47,281 bases of DNA from UMGS1279 sp045536815 (GCA_045536815.1 JAZSOH010000028.1:1-47281); one strand, 5' to 3'; counted from the stretch's first letter, positions 1-7,948 are shown. The notes: a model not told the origin generated them from the letters alone. Program-made: numbers and translations.

Positions 1-414
1 GGTATCGAAATGTTCCGTAAGCTTCTTGACTATGCAGAGGCTGGCGATAACATCGGTGCTCTTCTCCGTGGTGTTCAGCGTTCTGACATTGAGCGTGGTC
101 AGGTTCTTTGCAAACCCGGCTCAATCAATCCTCACACCAAGTTCCACGGTCAAGTTTACGTTTTAACCAAAGAAGAAGGCGGACGTCATACTCCTTTCTT
201 CAACAACTACCGTCCTCAGTTCTATTTCAGAACTACTGACATTACCGGTGTTGTTAACCTTCCTGCAGGTACAGAAATGTGCATGCCTGGTGATAACGTA
301 GAAATGGACGTTGAGCTTATCAACCCCATCGCTATCGAAGAAGGTCTCCGTTTCGCTATTCGTGAAGGCGGCCGTACCGTTGGTTCTGGCGTTGTTACTA
401 AGATTAACGAATAA
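1..414 (+). CDS. tuf: Elongation factor Tu, C-terminal part (5' end outside window)
   Basis: The reading frame is open from base 1 and ends with TAA at 412-414, giving the last 137 residues of EF-Tu. EF-Tu carries aminoacyl-tRNA to the ribosomal A site as a GTP complex. The visible part covers the end of domain 2 and all of domain 3, with hallmark stretches GQVYVLTKEEGGRHTPF, NYRPQFYFRTTDITG and FAIREGGRTVGSGVV. The GTPase domain lies upstream of the window. Codon use is that of a highly expressed gene (GTT, CGT, GGT). A strong terminator follows 29 bases after the stop, so tuf is the last gene of its operon. In most Firmicutes it follows rpsL-rpsG-fusA; that cannot be checked here. Confidence 0.97.
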   Translation, partial: GIEMFRKLLDYAEAGDNIGALLRGVQRSDIERGQVLCKPGSINPHTKFHGQVYVLTKEEGGRHTPFFNNYRPQFYFRTTDITGVVNLPAGTEMCMPGDNVEMDVELINPIAIEEGLRFAIREGGRTVGSGVVTKINE

Positions 415-442
415 TTTTAAGTTATAACTTAATCTAAAAATC

Positions 443-472
443 ACATCCGCCCTTTTGGGCGGATGTTTTTTT
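443..472 (+). terminator. Rho-independent terminator after tuf
   Basis: A perfect 10-bp stem (443-452 paired with 457-466) with a TTTT loop is followed by a run of T. It ends the tuf transcript just before the promoter of the next gene. Confidence 0.93.
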
Positions 473-473
473 C

Positions 474-502
474 TTGACAATATCGTTTTTTTGTGGTAAT
501 CT
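474..502 (+). promoter_or_regulatory. Sigma-A promoter of the TRIC-family gene
   Basis: TTGACA at 474-479 and TAATCT at 497-502 are separated by 17 bp. The promoter starts inside the T tail of the tuf terminator and drives the gene at 536. Confidence 0.75.
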
Positions 503-535
503 TTCAGTTGTAAAGAAATAAAAAGGAGCTTTAAA

Positions 536-1165
536 ATGTCAGAAACTTTGCTTTTTATTTTTGAAATTATAGGAACAATTTCCTTCGCAATTTCGGGCGC
601 GATAGTTGGTATAAGCAAAAAAATGGATATTTTAGGTGTCGGAATTTTAGGTATAATCACTGCCGTCGGTGGTGGCGTCATACGTGATTTGATTTTAGGA
701 AGAACACCGCCTGTAACCTTTGAAAATCCAATTTATGCGTTGATTGCAGCGGCGGTTTCAATAATAACATTTATTCCGTTTTTAAGAAAACTTGTAGAGA
801 ATAAAGCAATTAAAGCCTACAATGTTTTTATGCTTGTGAGTGATTCGTTAGGGCTTGGAATTTTCACTGTAGTCGGCGTTCAAGCGGCATTTATTTGTGG
901 ATTTGGTAAAAACATATTCCTTGCAATATTTGTTGGTGTTGTAACGGGCTGCGGTGGTGGAGTTTTAAGGGACGTTACTGCAGGAAATACACCTTATATT
1001 TTTGTGAAGCATTTCTATGCAACAGCCTCTATAATAGGCGCTATAGTTTGTGCATTAACCTGGAATCTCTTTGGTGAGCTTATTGCTATGATTATCGGCG
1101 CTTCAGTAGTTGTTTTGCTTAGACTTTTAGCGGCATATTTCAGATGGAGTTTGCCAAAGGCCTAA
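536..1165 (+). CDS. TRIC-type cation channel family membrane protein (UPF0126/YicG-like)
   Basis: This 209-residue integral membrane protein is built of two similar halves, each with a run of hydrophobic helices and the conserved glycine-rich element: GGGVIRD near residue 45 and GGGVLRD near residue 140. That duplicated pattern is the mark of the UPF0126 family, bacterial relatives of TRIC potassium-permeable channels. About seven membrane segments are visible and no soluble domain. An AAGGAG site lies 8-9 bases before the ATG. It has its own promoter and terminator, so it appears monocistronic. The family is known, but the ion carried and the physiological role in this organism are not shown by the sequence. 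Confidence 0.85.
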   Translation: MSETLLFIFEIIGTISFAISGAIVGISKKMDILGVGILGIITAVGGGVIRDLILGRTPPVTFENPIYALIAAAVSIITFIPFLRKLVENKAIKAYNVFMLVSDSLGLGIFTVVGVQAAFICGFGKNIFLAIFVGVVTGCGGGVLRDVTAGNTPYIFVKHFYATASIIGAIVCALTWNLFGELIAMIIGASVVVLLRLLAAYFRWSLPKA

Positions 1166-1176
1166 TATAATAAAAA

Positions 1177-1225
1177 TAGCGGTAGCCACACTTGAAAATA
1201 AAGTGTAGCTACCGCCATTTTTTTG
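1177..1225. terminator. Bidirectional terminator between convergent genes
   Basis: A 15-bp stem with one mismatch (1179-1193 against 1201-1215) has a T run on its right side and an A run on its left, so it can stop transcription from both the TRIC gene (+) and the spoIIM-like gene (-). Confidence 0.88.
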
Positions 1226-1226
1226 T

Positions 1227-1853
1227 TTAAAATTTAAAAAAAGAAAAAAAGGAAATTGCCATGACTGTTTTAAGCAAAGCTCCGGCAATAAAAAACAGTA
1301 ATATAAAAAGCTGTCGCATACAGTATATCTTAAAATCATTTTCTAAAACAACAGTTTTAGTACCGGGAAAGGCTAGTCGCGCGAGGGAGAGTGAAAACCC
1401 AAAAGCCTCTCTGCCTGACAAAATAAGGGAAAGAGAGGTCAAAACCGCCGAAGGAATTATAATAAGCATATTAAAAATAATTCCATTTAGTGAGAAGTGT
1501 ATGTATAAATAGCTTGATAAAAATCCAAGCATTCCTCCTCTAAGGGCAATAATAAGAGGAGTTAAAATACTTCCCGCCATACTGGTTCCTGCCAAAAATA
1601 CAAGAGATACAAAAGGCAAAACCTCTAAAATTGAGGAAAAAAGTATTTTCCAAAATCCTCCGGAGAAGGAAGAAATAAATGTTTCGAATTCCTCCTTGTA
1701 AAAAGAGCCACTTTCATTTTTAAGTTTAAAAATTAAAACGCTTATTAAATTGCCTAATAAAAAAGCAAAAACCATAAAAATTAGTATATTGTTTTCGTTT
1801 ATTACAGAAATGAAATTTGTGTTATCCTTAAATGTTTTTAGGCGCCTTTTCAT
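1227..1853 (-). CDS. spoIIM: Stage II sporulation protein M family membrane protein
   Basis: The product has 208 residues, close to the usual length of SpoIIM, with a short basic N-terminus followed by about five hydrophobic segments. The middle part, with a charged segment followed by LEVLPFVSLVFLAGTS and RGGMLGFLSSY, resembles the SpoIIM/DUF95 family. In spore formers SpoIIM works with SpoIID and SpoIIP in peptidoglycan remodelling during engulfment and is made in the mother cell. The ATG is preceded by GGGGG at a normal distance. A sigma-E-like promoter sits just upstream, which fits that role. The alternative is a general SpoIIM/DUF95 membrane protein without a sporulation role. The call rests on hydrophobicity pattern and short motifs only. 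Confidence 0.65.
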   Translation of the reverse strand: MKRRLKTFKDNTNFISVINENNILIFMVFAFLLGNLISVLIFKLKNESGSFYKEEFETFISSFSGGFWKILFSSILEVLPFVSLVFLAGTSMAGSILTPLIIALRGGMLGFLSSYLYIHFSLNGIIFNMLIIIPSAVLTSLSLILSGREAFGFSLSLARLAFPGTKTVVLENDFKIYCMRQLFILLFFIAGALLKTVMAISFFSFFKF

Positions 1854-1880
1854 ATAATTCCCCCGTTTTTTACTTGGTAT

Positions 1881-1910
1881 AATATATGATTTATATTGCG
1901 ACTTTATTCT
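1881..1910 (-). promoter_or_regulatory. Possible sigma-E-type promoter of the spoIIM-like gene
   Basis: On the minus strand CATATATT (1888-1881) lies 14 bp after AGAATAAA (1910-1903). This resembles the mother-cell sigma-E pattern (ATA-type -35, CATACAAT-type -10, 13-15 bp apart). No good sigma-A pair fits the same place. The site overlaps the stop codon of the upstream gene. Confidence 0.4.
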
Positions 1911-2313
1911 ACTGTTTTACAAAAAGAGAATTTATTTTTCCCGCTAGCGGCATAAAAATCAGACTCAAAAAGCCCCAAAGAGTTGAAAAAAGAAGGCATA
2001 TTTGTCCACAAAAATTGAGCGGAAGGTTAGAATAGTCCCAAACATTTTTCTTTAAAATTATATTAAAAATTATCCCAAAAACAAGCTCGGTAAGGGTTAT
2101 TATTAAGCTTCCGAAAATGGCAACATAAACCTTGGGCAAAAGTTTAATTTTATTCCAAAGCTTCCCGAAGGTTAGAAAGCACACCCCTCCCGCAAGGCCC
2201 ATAGACCAGTGGCTTTTGCCACGCCAAAGCAGTTCAATAAGAATATATCCTACCGCACCAATAGCGAAGAGAGAGCTAGAAATTAAGAGTTTTTTTGACA
2301 TAGTTTCTTTCAT
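1909..2313 (-). CDS. Small four-helix membrane protein, ABC_trans_CmpB (putative ABC-transporter type IV) family
   Basis: The product has 134 residues and four predicted membrane helices. Recognisable family elements are HWSMGLAGG near the start and VWDYSNLPLNFCGQICL followed by a W-G-x-L-S-L helix near the end; these are typical of the Clostridia family Pfam calls ABC_trans_CmpB. The function of that family is not established despite its name. I chose the ATG at 2313 because GGGTGAT lies 7-8 bases upstream; a longer TTG-initiated frame to 2361 has no ribosome binding site, and ATG 2301 is also possible. It lies 55 bases upstream of the spoIIM-like gene on the same strand. Confidence 0.72.
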   Translation of the reverse strand: MKETMSKKLLISSSLFAIGAVGYILIELLWRGKSHWSMGLAGGVCFLTFGKLWNKIKLLPKVYVAIFGSLIITLTELVFGIIFNIILKKNVWDYSNLPLNFCGQICLLFSTLWGFLSLIFMPLAGKINSLFVKQ

Positions 2314-2419
2314 AAAAGTAATCACCCGTAATAGTTTTATCTTTTGAACGGAATTTATCAATATGGGGTAATTTTCTTAATATAATAAAAAAGTTACGGC
2401 TAATTTTAATAAAAAAATA

Positions 2420-2451
2420 CCATTTTTACTTAATAAAATTAAGTGAAATGG
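2420..2451. repeat. Inverted repeat between the divergent genes, upstream of the glnN promoter
   Basis: CCATTT (2420-2425) and ACTTAA (2428-2433) pair with TTAAGT (2439-2444) and AAATGG (2446-2451). On the minus strand it is followed by TATTTTTTT, so it could act as an attenuator in the leader of the minus-strand gene, or be a protein-binding site 40 bp upstream of the glnN -35 box. Confidence 0.6.
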
Positions 2452-2490
2452 AGAAAAACCTTGACTTTTAATGAAAAGAGGATAGCTTTG

Positions 2491-2519
2491 TTGACAAACA
2501 TTATAAAAAAAGGTATACT
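2491..2519 (+). promoter_or_regulatory. Sigma-A promoter of glnN
   Basis: A consensus TTGACA (2491-2496) is followed after 17 bp by TATACT (2514-2519). Transcription should start near 2526, giving a leader of about 65 bases. Confidence 0.88.
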
Positions 2520-2591
2520 TTTAAGGAAATAAAAATACTTTTAATATGTGTTAGAACCTAGTTTTTGGCAATAACTTTAGGAGGTAATTTT

Positions 2592-4691
2592 TTGAATAAG
2601 CACGTTAATGAGATTTTCGGCAGTTTAGTTTTTAACGATGCAACAATGCGCGAAAAACTCCCGAAAGATACATATAAGGCGCTAAAAAGGACTATTCAAA
2701 ATGGTAAGTCTTTAGACCCTGCCATTGCAAATAGTGTGGCTAGCGCTATGAAGGAATGGGCACTTGAAAAAGGTGCAACCCATTATACACACTGGTTTCA
2801 GCCTCTTAGCGGTGTTACCGCCGAAAAGCACGATGGTTTTATTGCGCCCACAGATGATGGCGGCGTAATTATGGAATTTTCGGGCAAAGAGCTTATCAAG
2901 GGCGAACCGGATGCTTCATCATTCCCATCCGGCGGTCTTCGTGCAACATTTGAAGCTAGGGGATATACCGCTTGGGACCCCACATCCTATGCTTTTATTA
3001 AGGATAATACACTTTGCATTCCTACAGCATTTTGCTCATATGGTGGCGAATCGCTTGACATGAAAACTCCACTTCTTCGCTCAATGGAAGCTATTAACCG
3101 TGAGGCTATGAGGGTTGTAAAGCTTTTTGGCAATAAAGATGTTAAGAATGTTGTTGTAACTGTTGGGCCAGAACAGGAGTATTTCCTTGTTGATAAAAAA
3201 TACTTTAGTCAAAGGCATGACCTTATTTACTGCGGCAGAACTCTTTTTGGCGCTATGCCACCAAAGGGTCAAGAACTTGACGACCATTATTTTGGTATTA
3301 TTAAGCCAAGGGTTAAGGAGTTTATGAAGGACCTCGACGAAGAGCTTTGGCGACTTGGAATTTTGGCCAAGACTGAACATAACGAGGCCGCCCCTGCACA
3401 GCACGAACTTGCACCTATTTTCACAACCACTAATATTGCTGCTGACCATAATCAGCTTACAATGGAAATTATGAAAAAGGTTGCAGACCGTCATGGTATG
3501 GTATGTCTTTTACACGAAAAGCCTTTTGAAGGGGTTAACGGTAGTGGTAAACATAACAACTGGTCGCTTTCTACAGATACAGGCACAAATCTTTTAGAGC
3601 CGGGCGAACTTCCGCAAGAAAATGCGCAGTTTTTAACCTTCCTTTGCGCAGTTATTAAGGCGGTTGATGAGTATCAAGACCTTGTTAGAATTTCGGCCGC
3701 AAGCGCAGGAAACGACCATCGTTTAGGCGCAAATGAGGCTCCGCCGGCAGTTGTTTCTATGTTCCTTGGCGATGAGCTTACAGGTATTTTAGAGGCTATT
3801 GAAAATAAAACAGAATACGAAGGTATTGAAACTAAGGATATGAAAATAGGTGTACACGTTTTGCCGCGTTTTCCGAAGGATACAACCGACAGAAACCGCA
3901 CCTCGCCTTTTGCCTTTACAGGAAATAAGTTTGAGTTTAGAATGCTTGGCTCAAGTCAGTCTATTTCGGACGCAAACACAGTCTTAAATACTGCAGTTGC
4001 CGAGGCGCTAAGACAGTTTGCCGACATTTTGGAACCCGCAAAGAATGAGGATTTCACCAGAGCTTTAAACAAACTTATCCGTGATACAATTAAAAAGCAT
4101 AAGAGAATTATCTTTAACGGAAACGGATATGATGACGCCTGGATAAAAGAGGCGGAGGACAGGGGACTTCTTAATTACCCAACAACTCCCGACTGTATGC
4201 CACACATGCTTGATGAAAAGAATATTAAACTTTTCACCGAACACAAGGTATTTACCGAGACCGAAATCCGTTCAAGATACGAAATTCTAACCGAGAACTA
4301 CTGCAAGGTTATGAATATTGAGGCAGCAACAATGGCTAACACCGCAAGGAAATATATTGTTCCTTCGGTAACCGAATATATCGGTTCGCTTAGCCACGTT
4401 GTAAACCTTGTTAAGAGGGCTACTCCTGAGGCAAAATGTTCTTATGAAGAAAAGCTTATTATTGAACTTTCAGAGCTTGTTAACGAGCTTTATGAACACA
4501 CTGAAAGGTTAGAGGAAGAAAACAAGGTGGTTGAGTCTCTTGAAAGCAGCCAGGAAAGAGCTAATTTCTATAGAGACAGAATTATTCCGCTGATGGCAAA
4601 GGTTAGAAGTGCGGCAGATAGGCTTGAGCTTATAACTGCAAAAAAATATTGGCCGCTTCCAACATATGGTGATATGCTTTATAAACTTTAA
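2592..4691 (+). CDS. glnN: Glutamine synthetase type III
   Basis: This 699-residue enzyme joins ammonia to glutamate at the cost of ATP. Its size (classical GlnA is about 450) and motifs place it in the GSIII class: GATHYTHWFQPLSGVTAEKHD, SSFPSGGLRATFEARGYTAWD, GPEQEYFLVD, EKPFEGVNGSGKHNNWS and RISAASAGNDHRLGANEAPPA. The N-terminus (HVNEIFGSLVFND) also matches GSIII. I place the start at TTG 2592: AGGAGGT (2579-2585) lies 6 bases upstream, whereas the longer frame from 2565 would contain that site. It is monocistronic. No riboswitch or regulator gene is seen; the inverted repeat at 2420 is the only candidate control site. Confidence 0.96.
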   Translation: MNKHVNEIFGSLVFNDATMREKLPKDTYKALKRTIQNGKSLDPAIANSVASAMKEWALEKGATHYTHWFQPLSGVTAEKHDGFIAPTDDGGVIMEFSGKELIKGEPDASSFPSGGLRATFEARGYTAWDPTSYAFIKDNTLCIPTAFCSYGGESLDMKTPLLRSMEAINREAMRVVKLFGNKDVKNVVVTVGPEQEYFLVDKKYFSQRHDLIYCGRTLFGAMPPKGQELDDHYFGIIKPRVKEFMKDLDEELWRLGILAKTEHNEAAPAQHELAPIFTTTNIAADHNQLTMEIMKKVADRHGMVCLLHEKPFEGVNGSGKHNNWSLSTDTGTNLLEPGELPQENAQFLTFLCAVIKAVDEYQDLVRISAASAGNDHRLGANEAPPAVVSMFLGDELTGILEAIENKTEYEGIETKDMKIGVHVLPRFPKDTTDRNRTSPFAFTGNKFEFRMLGSSQSISDANTVLNTAVAEALRQFADILEPAKNEDFTRALNKLIRDTIKKHKRIIFNGNGYDDAWIKEAEDRGLLNYPTTPDCMPHMLDEKNIKLFTEHKVFTETEIRSRYEILTENYCKVMNIEAATMANTARKYIVPSVTEYIGSLSHVVNLVKRATPEAKCSYEEKLIIELSELVNELYEHTERLEEENKVVESLESSQERANFYRDRIIPLMAKVRSAADRLELITAKKYWPLPTYGDMLYKL

Positions 4692-4700
4692 TTAAATGAA

Positions 4701-4739
4701 ATACTGTGTAGTCTTTTCGGCTACACAGTATTATTATTA
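4701..4739 (+). terminator. Terminator after glnN
   Basis: A perfect 11-bp stem (4701-4711 with 4721-4731) is followed by TATTATTAT, a broken T tail, so termination may be incomplete. Confidence 0.75.
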
Positions 4740-4766
4740 TAATGATTAAATTAAGGCATAATTTAA

Positions 4767-4795
4767 TTGACAAAAAACCAAACATATATTAAAAT
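4767..4795 (+). promoter_or_regulatory. Sigma-A promoter of the GH5-like glycosidase
   Basis: TTGACA (4767-4772) and TAAAAT (4790-4795) are 17 bp apart. Confidence 0.8.
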
Positions 4796-4842
4796 GAAAC
4801 TGAAAATTGTGTAAAAAATGTAAAGCTTAGAGGATGTTTATT

Positions 4843-6717
4843 ATGGATTTTATGCTAGGTTGTAACTATTGGGATTCCAAGTCGGGAACGGATATGTGGA
4901 TAAATTGGGATGAGGCCACTGTTGAGGATGATTTGAGAGTATTGGCTCAAAACGGCGTAGAAGTTTTGAGGGTTTTTCCTAACTGGAGAGATTTTCAACC
5001 AGTAAAAATGCTTTACTCTAACAAGAATATAAAAAGGGAATATGTTATCGGCGAGAAAGAGGAATGTCTTTGCCAAAATCCAAGCGGCGTGGACAAAACA
5101 ATGCTTAAAAGGTTTCGCCGTTTTGCAGAAATTGCAAAAAAATACAATTTAAAGCTTTTGGTTTCGCTTGTTACCGGTTGGATGAGCGGACGAATGTTTA
5201 CTCCACCTGCACTTGAGGGTAAAAATTTAATAACTGACCCTGAGGTTTTAATGTGGGTCAATCGCTATATTAAAGCTTTAGTGGGCGAACTTAAGGATGT
5301 TGACAATATAATTATGTGGGATTTGGGCAATGAATGTAACTGCATGAGTAGTACAAACGATTATACACAGGCTTATGTATGGACTGCCTACGTTTCAAAT
5401 GCTATAAGGGTTGCAGACAACACAAGGCCTATTGCTTCGGGTATGCACGGACTTTCTGCTGATGGGGGAGGTAACGTTTGGAGAATGGCAGACCAGGGAG
5501 AACTTTGTGACTATATGACTACCCACCCATATGCATCACCAAATATTAACAATGATTTTGAGCCAATGAATAGGCTCAGAACCACAATTTTTCCAACGGC
5601 TCAAAGCGAACTTTATTCGGCTATTGGAGGAAAACCTTGTATTATTCAAGAACAGGGCTCGTTTTCTCCTACATCGGCCAGTGATGATTTGGCGGCAGAT
5701 TTCATTAGGGTAAATATGCTTTCTGCTTGGGCAAATAATTTAACCGGCTACCTTTGGTGGTGCGGAATGGAACATTTAAAACTTAGAAAAGCACCTTACA
5801 AATGGAGCATGGTTGAAAGACAATTGGGTCTTGTTGATTTAGATAAAAACCCAAAACCTGTGGCCATAGAAATGAAAAAATTCAGCAAGGTTTTAAAAAC
5901 ACTTCCAAGACTTCCGCAAAAGCAAATTGATGCGGTGGTGATTTTGCCTGATGGTGAAAGGCTTATTCGCTCTCTTAGTGCTTATACGCTTGCGAAAGAG
6001 GCGGGATTTAATATAACTTATAAAGCACATACAGACCTTTTGCCAAATGCCGATTATTATATTGTTCCGGGAATTAATTTTTGGGATTCTATATATGCAG
6101 AAGCCTACGATTTTATTTTGGATAGGGTTGAAAACTACGGAGCAAAAGTTCTTTTTACTAACTCAACAAACGGTTCGCTGACAGAGTTCGAGAGAATTTT
6201 TGGATTAAAATCTTTAGGAAACAAAAAGGGCGGAGCATTGCACAGAACTTTGTTGGACGGCGAGGAGATTAAATACTACGCAAGCTATGAATATTTATTA
6301 GAATCTGTTGGAGCGGAGATTTTGGCAAAAAACGAACAGGATAATATAGTATTTTCGAAAAATAAGTTTGGAAAAGGTTGGGTGTATTTAATTAACTTTG
6401 ATTTAGAAGCCTACGTTGCCGGAGTTACCTTTGGTTTCGACCCTGAGGTCTCAAGCAAATATTATAAATTTTATGAGGTTTTCGGCAAGGAAATTAAAAG
6501 CAGTTATATACTTAATTCGTTAGATCCAAGAATAGGTATAACACAACATAAAGAAAATGATGACTCCTATATTATAAACGTTGTCAACTATTCTTCACAG
6601 GACATTGATTTTAAATATACCCTCAAAGATGGTTTTGAATTAGAGATTTTATATGGAACCTTAGATAAAATTCCCCATTGCGATGGTTTGTTTATTAGGG
6701 CTAAAAAAGTTAAATAA
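4843..6717 (+). CDS. Cytosolic GH5-like glycoside hydrolase with extra C-terminal domains
   Basis: The 624-residue product has no signal peptide. Residues 1 to about 350 look like a GH5-type (cellulase/mannanase) TIM barrel: an N-terminal GCNYWDSKSGTDMW strand, NIIMWDLGNECN carrying the expected acid/base Glu164, and CIIQEQGS carrying the expected nucleophile Glu270. Residues of about 355-525 resemble a flavodoxin-like domain of the kind seen in GH42 beta-galactosidases, and the rest forms a small beta-rich tail. It should cleave a beta-linked oligosaccharide inside the cell; the sugar cannot be deduced. The start ATG 4843 is preferred because AGAGG lies 9 bases before it and directly abuts the alternative ATG 4834. 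It stands alone, without transporter genes. Confidence 0.75.
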   Translation: MDFMLGCNYWDSKSGTDMWINWDEATVEDDLRVLAQNGVEVLRVFPNWRDFQPVKMLYSNKNIKREYVIGEKEECLCQNPSGVDKTMLKRFRRFAEIAKKYNLKLLVSLVTGWMSGRMFTPPALEGKNLITDPEVLMWVNRYIKALVGELKDVDNIIMWDLGNECNCMSSTNDYTQAYVWTAYVSNAIRVADNTRPIASGMHGLSADGGGNVWRMADQGELCDYMTTHPYASPNINNDFEPMNRLRTTIFPTAQSELYSAIGGKPCIIQEQGSFSPTSASDDLAADFIRVNMLSAWANNLTGYLWWCGMEHLKLRKAPYKWSMVERQLGLVDLDKNPKPVAIEMKKFSKVLKTLPRLPQKQIDAVVILPDGERLIRSLSAYTLAKEAGFNITYKAHTDLLPNADYYIVPGINFWDSIYAEAYDFILDRVENYGAKVLFTNSTNGSLTEFERIFGLKSLGNKKGGALHRTLLDGEEIKYYASYEYLLESVGAEILAKNEQDNIVFSKNKFGKGWVYLINFDLEAYVAGVTFGFDPEVSSKYYKFYEVFGKEIKSSYILNSLDPRIGITQHKENDDSYIINVVNYSSQDIDFKYTLKDGFELEILYGTLDKIPHCDGLFIRAKKVK

Positions 6718-6732
6718 TAGATTGAGGCAAAA

Positions 6733-6766
6733 AAAGGCCGAACAGAGAAAACTCTGTTCGGCCTTT
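6733..6766. terminator. Bidirectional terminator, mainly for the rpsF-ssb-rpsR operon
   Basis: A perfect 15-bp stem (6733-6747 with 6752-6766) has an AAAA loop. Read on the minus strand it ends in a long T run, so it is a strong terminator of rpsR; in the plus direction the T tail is weak. Confidence 0.9.
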
Positions 6767-6772
6767 GATTTA

Positions 6773-7012
6773 TTAGTCGCTTACATAAGGTAAGAGAGCT
6801 ACCTGACGGCTTCTTTTAATAGCAGTAGTAAGTTCTCTTTGATGCTTTGCGCAAGTACCGGTTACACGGCGGGGAAGAATTTTTGCCCTTTCGGAAACGA
6901 ACTTGCGAAGTCTAGCAACATCCTTATAATCGATAACTTCAACGCGGTCAACGCAGAAATGGCAAACTTTTTTGCGGCTCTTTCTGCGAGCGGGTCTCTC
7001 GTTTTTATCCAT
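6773..7012 (-). CDS. rpsR: 30S ribosomal protein S18
   Basis: The product has 79 residues, with the S18 signature IDYKDVARLRKFVSERAKILPRRVTGTCAKHQRELTTAIKRSRQVALLPYV (split here: IDYKDVARLRKF, then RRVTGTCAKHQREL and RQVALLPYV). S18 binds 16S rRNA in the platform together with S6. CHFC at residues of about 18-21 may bind zinc, as in the cysteine-containing S18 type. AGAAAGG directly abuts an ATG at 7024 and lies 12 bases before the ATG at 7012, so the start is uncertain; I chose 7012. It is the last gene of the rpsF-ssb-rpsR operon. Confidence 0.95.
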   Translation of the reverse strand: MDKNERPARRKSRKKVCHFCVDRVEVIDYKDVARLRKFVSERAKILPRRVTGTCAKHQRELTTAIKRSRQVALLPYVSD

Positions 7013-7064
7013 AACAAATGACATCCTTTCTATAATTTAGTCGGCTCAATATTTTGAGCAAAGG

Positions 7065-7493
7065 TCAGAATGGAAGGTCGTCGTCAATTTCATCGATAGA
7101 GGTAAAATCACCTGCATCTGCATTAGAAAAACTAACGGGAGTTGCTGCGGGAGCTGCCGAATCATTATCCCTACGGGCAAAATCGGCAAACTGCACATTA
7201 CTAGCAACAACCTCAAATGCGGTACGATTATTACCGTCTTTATCCTGATAACGACGGGTTTGAATAGAGCCTTCAATGGCAATCATTTGACCTTTTTTAA
7301 AGTACTTGGAAACAAATTCTGCAGATGAACGCCAGGTTACGATGTTGATAAAATCGGTTTGACGCTCTTCAGCGGTGCGGGAAAAACGACGGTCTACAGC
7401 GATAGGAAAGCTGCATACGCTAACCCCATTGGCTGTTGTTTTAAGCTCAGGGTCAACGGTTAGACGACCGGTAAGAACTACAACGTTTAACAT
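7065..7493 (-). CDS. ssb: Single-stranded DNA-binding protein
   Basis: The protein has 142 residues: an OB fold (residues 1 to about 105, beginning MLNVVVLTGRLTVDPEL and including IEGSIQTRRYQDKDG), a flexible Ala/Ser/Asp-rich linker, and the acidic tip DDDLPF. That tip is the docking site for SSB partner proteins such as PriA, RecO and RecG. It coats single-stranded DNA in replication and repair. It sits between rpsF and rpsR, the usual Gram-positive arrangement, 13 bases after rpsF. Confidence 0.97.
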   Translation of the reverse strand: MLNVVVLTGRLTVDPELKTTANGVSVCSFPIAVDRRFSRTAEERQTDFINIVTWRSSAEFVSKYFKKGQMIAIEGSIQTRRYQDKDGNNRTAFEVVASNVQFADFARRDNDSAAPAATPVSFSNADAGDFTSIDEIDDDLPF

Positions 7494-7506
7494 TACCTGT
7501 TCCTCC

Positions 7507-7788
7507 TTACTTTTTAATGGTCATTACGCGAAGAACACCTTCGGTGATTTTCGCAACACGCTCAAGCTCAGCAGGGAACTCGGGAGCAGACTCAAAATTA
7601 TAAATAACATAATGACCTTCTGCTTCGTCATTGATGAGGTATGCAAGACGGCGCTTGCCCCACTCGTCAACACTTTCAAGAGTACCGTTAGCCTCAACCA
7701 AAGCTTTGAATTTTTCTGCCAAAGCGGCTACTGCTTCATCACCGTTTGTTACGGAGTAGATAAGCATTGCTTCATATTTGTTTGACAT
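7507..7788 (-). CDS. rpsF: 30S ribosomal protein S6
   Basis: The 93-residue product begins with MSNKYEAMLIYSV and contains the S6 elements WGKRRLAYLINDEAEGHYVIYNFE and RVAKITEGVLRVMTIKK (about residues 42-65 and 77-93). S6 pairs with S18 on the 16S rRNA platform. AAGGAGGTG lies just before the ATG. It is first in the rpsF-ssb-rpsR operon and has a consensus promoter about 80 bases upstream on the minus strand. Confidence 0.96.
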   Translation of the reverse strand: MSNKYEAMLIYSVTNGDEAVAALAEKFKALVEANGTLESVDEWGKRRLAYLINDEAEGHYVIYNFESAPEFPAELERVAKITEGVLRVMTIKK

Positions 7789-7816
7789 AACATTTGCACC
7801 TCCTTTTGGACTTATG

Positions 7817-7836
7817 GCTCTTAACCTTTTAAGAGC
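7817..7836 (-). promoter_or_regulatory. Hairpin in the rpsF leader
   Basis: An 8-bp stem GCTCTTAA/TTAAGAGC with a 4-base loop lies in the untranslated leader of rpsF. Many S6-S18 operons are self-regulated in the leader, but I do not see the published binding motif clearly, so this is only a candidate. Confidence 0.4.
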
Positions 7837-7865
7837 AAGGAGCTATATATCTCAATAGCCTTATA

Positions 7866-7894
7866 ATTATATCAGTATGACCTTTAAAAGTCAA
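7866..7894 (-). promoter_or_regulatory. Sigma-A promoter of rpsF-ssb-rpsR
   Basis: On the minus strand TTGACT (7894-7889) and a perfect TATAAT (7871-7866) are 17 bp apart. Confidence 0.88.
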
Positions 7895-7914
7895 GCATTT
7901 TTTAGTTTACACCA

Positions 7915-7943
7915 TTGAAAAAGGTGGGATTTTGTGATAAAAT
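7915..7943 (+). promoter_or_regulatory. Sigma-A promoter of the cobalamin riboswitch operon
   Basis: TTGAAA (7915-7920) and TAAAAT (7938-7943) are 17 bp apart. Transcription should start close to the first base of the riboswitch P1 stem. Confidence 0.78.
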
Positions 7944-7948
7944 GTATA

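Noticed and set aside
163..681. Open frame on the minus strand across tuf and the TRIC gene
   Set aside because: It spans the terminator and promoter region of real genes; no protein pattern.
3081..3494. Open frame on the minus strand inside glnN
   Set aside because: Antisense to conserved GSIII motifs, no binding site, low-complexity composition.
4701..6766. Horizontal transfer of the GH5-like gene
   Set aside because: It stands alone between terminators, but its base and codon use are like those of glnN and other neighbours; no mobile element borders it.
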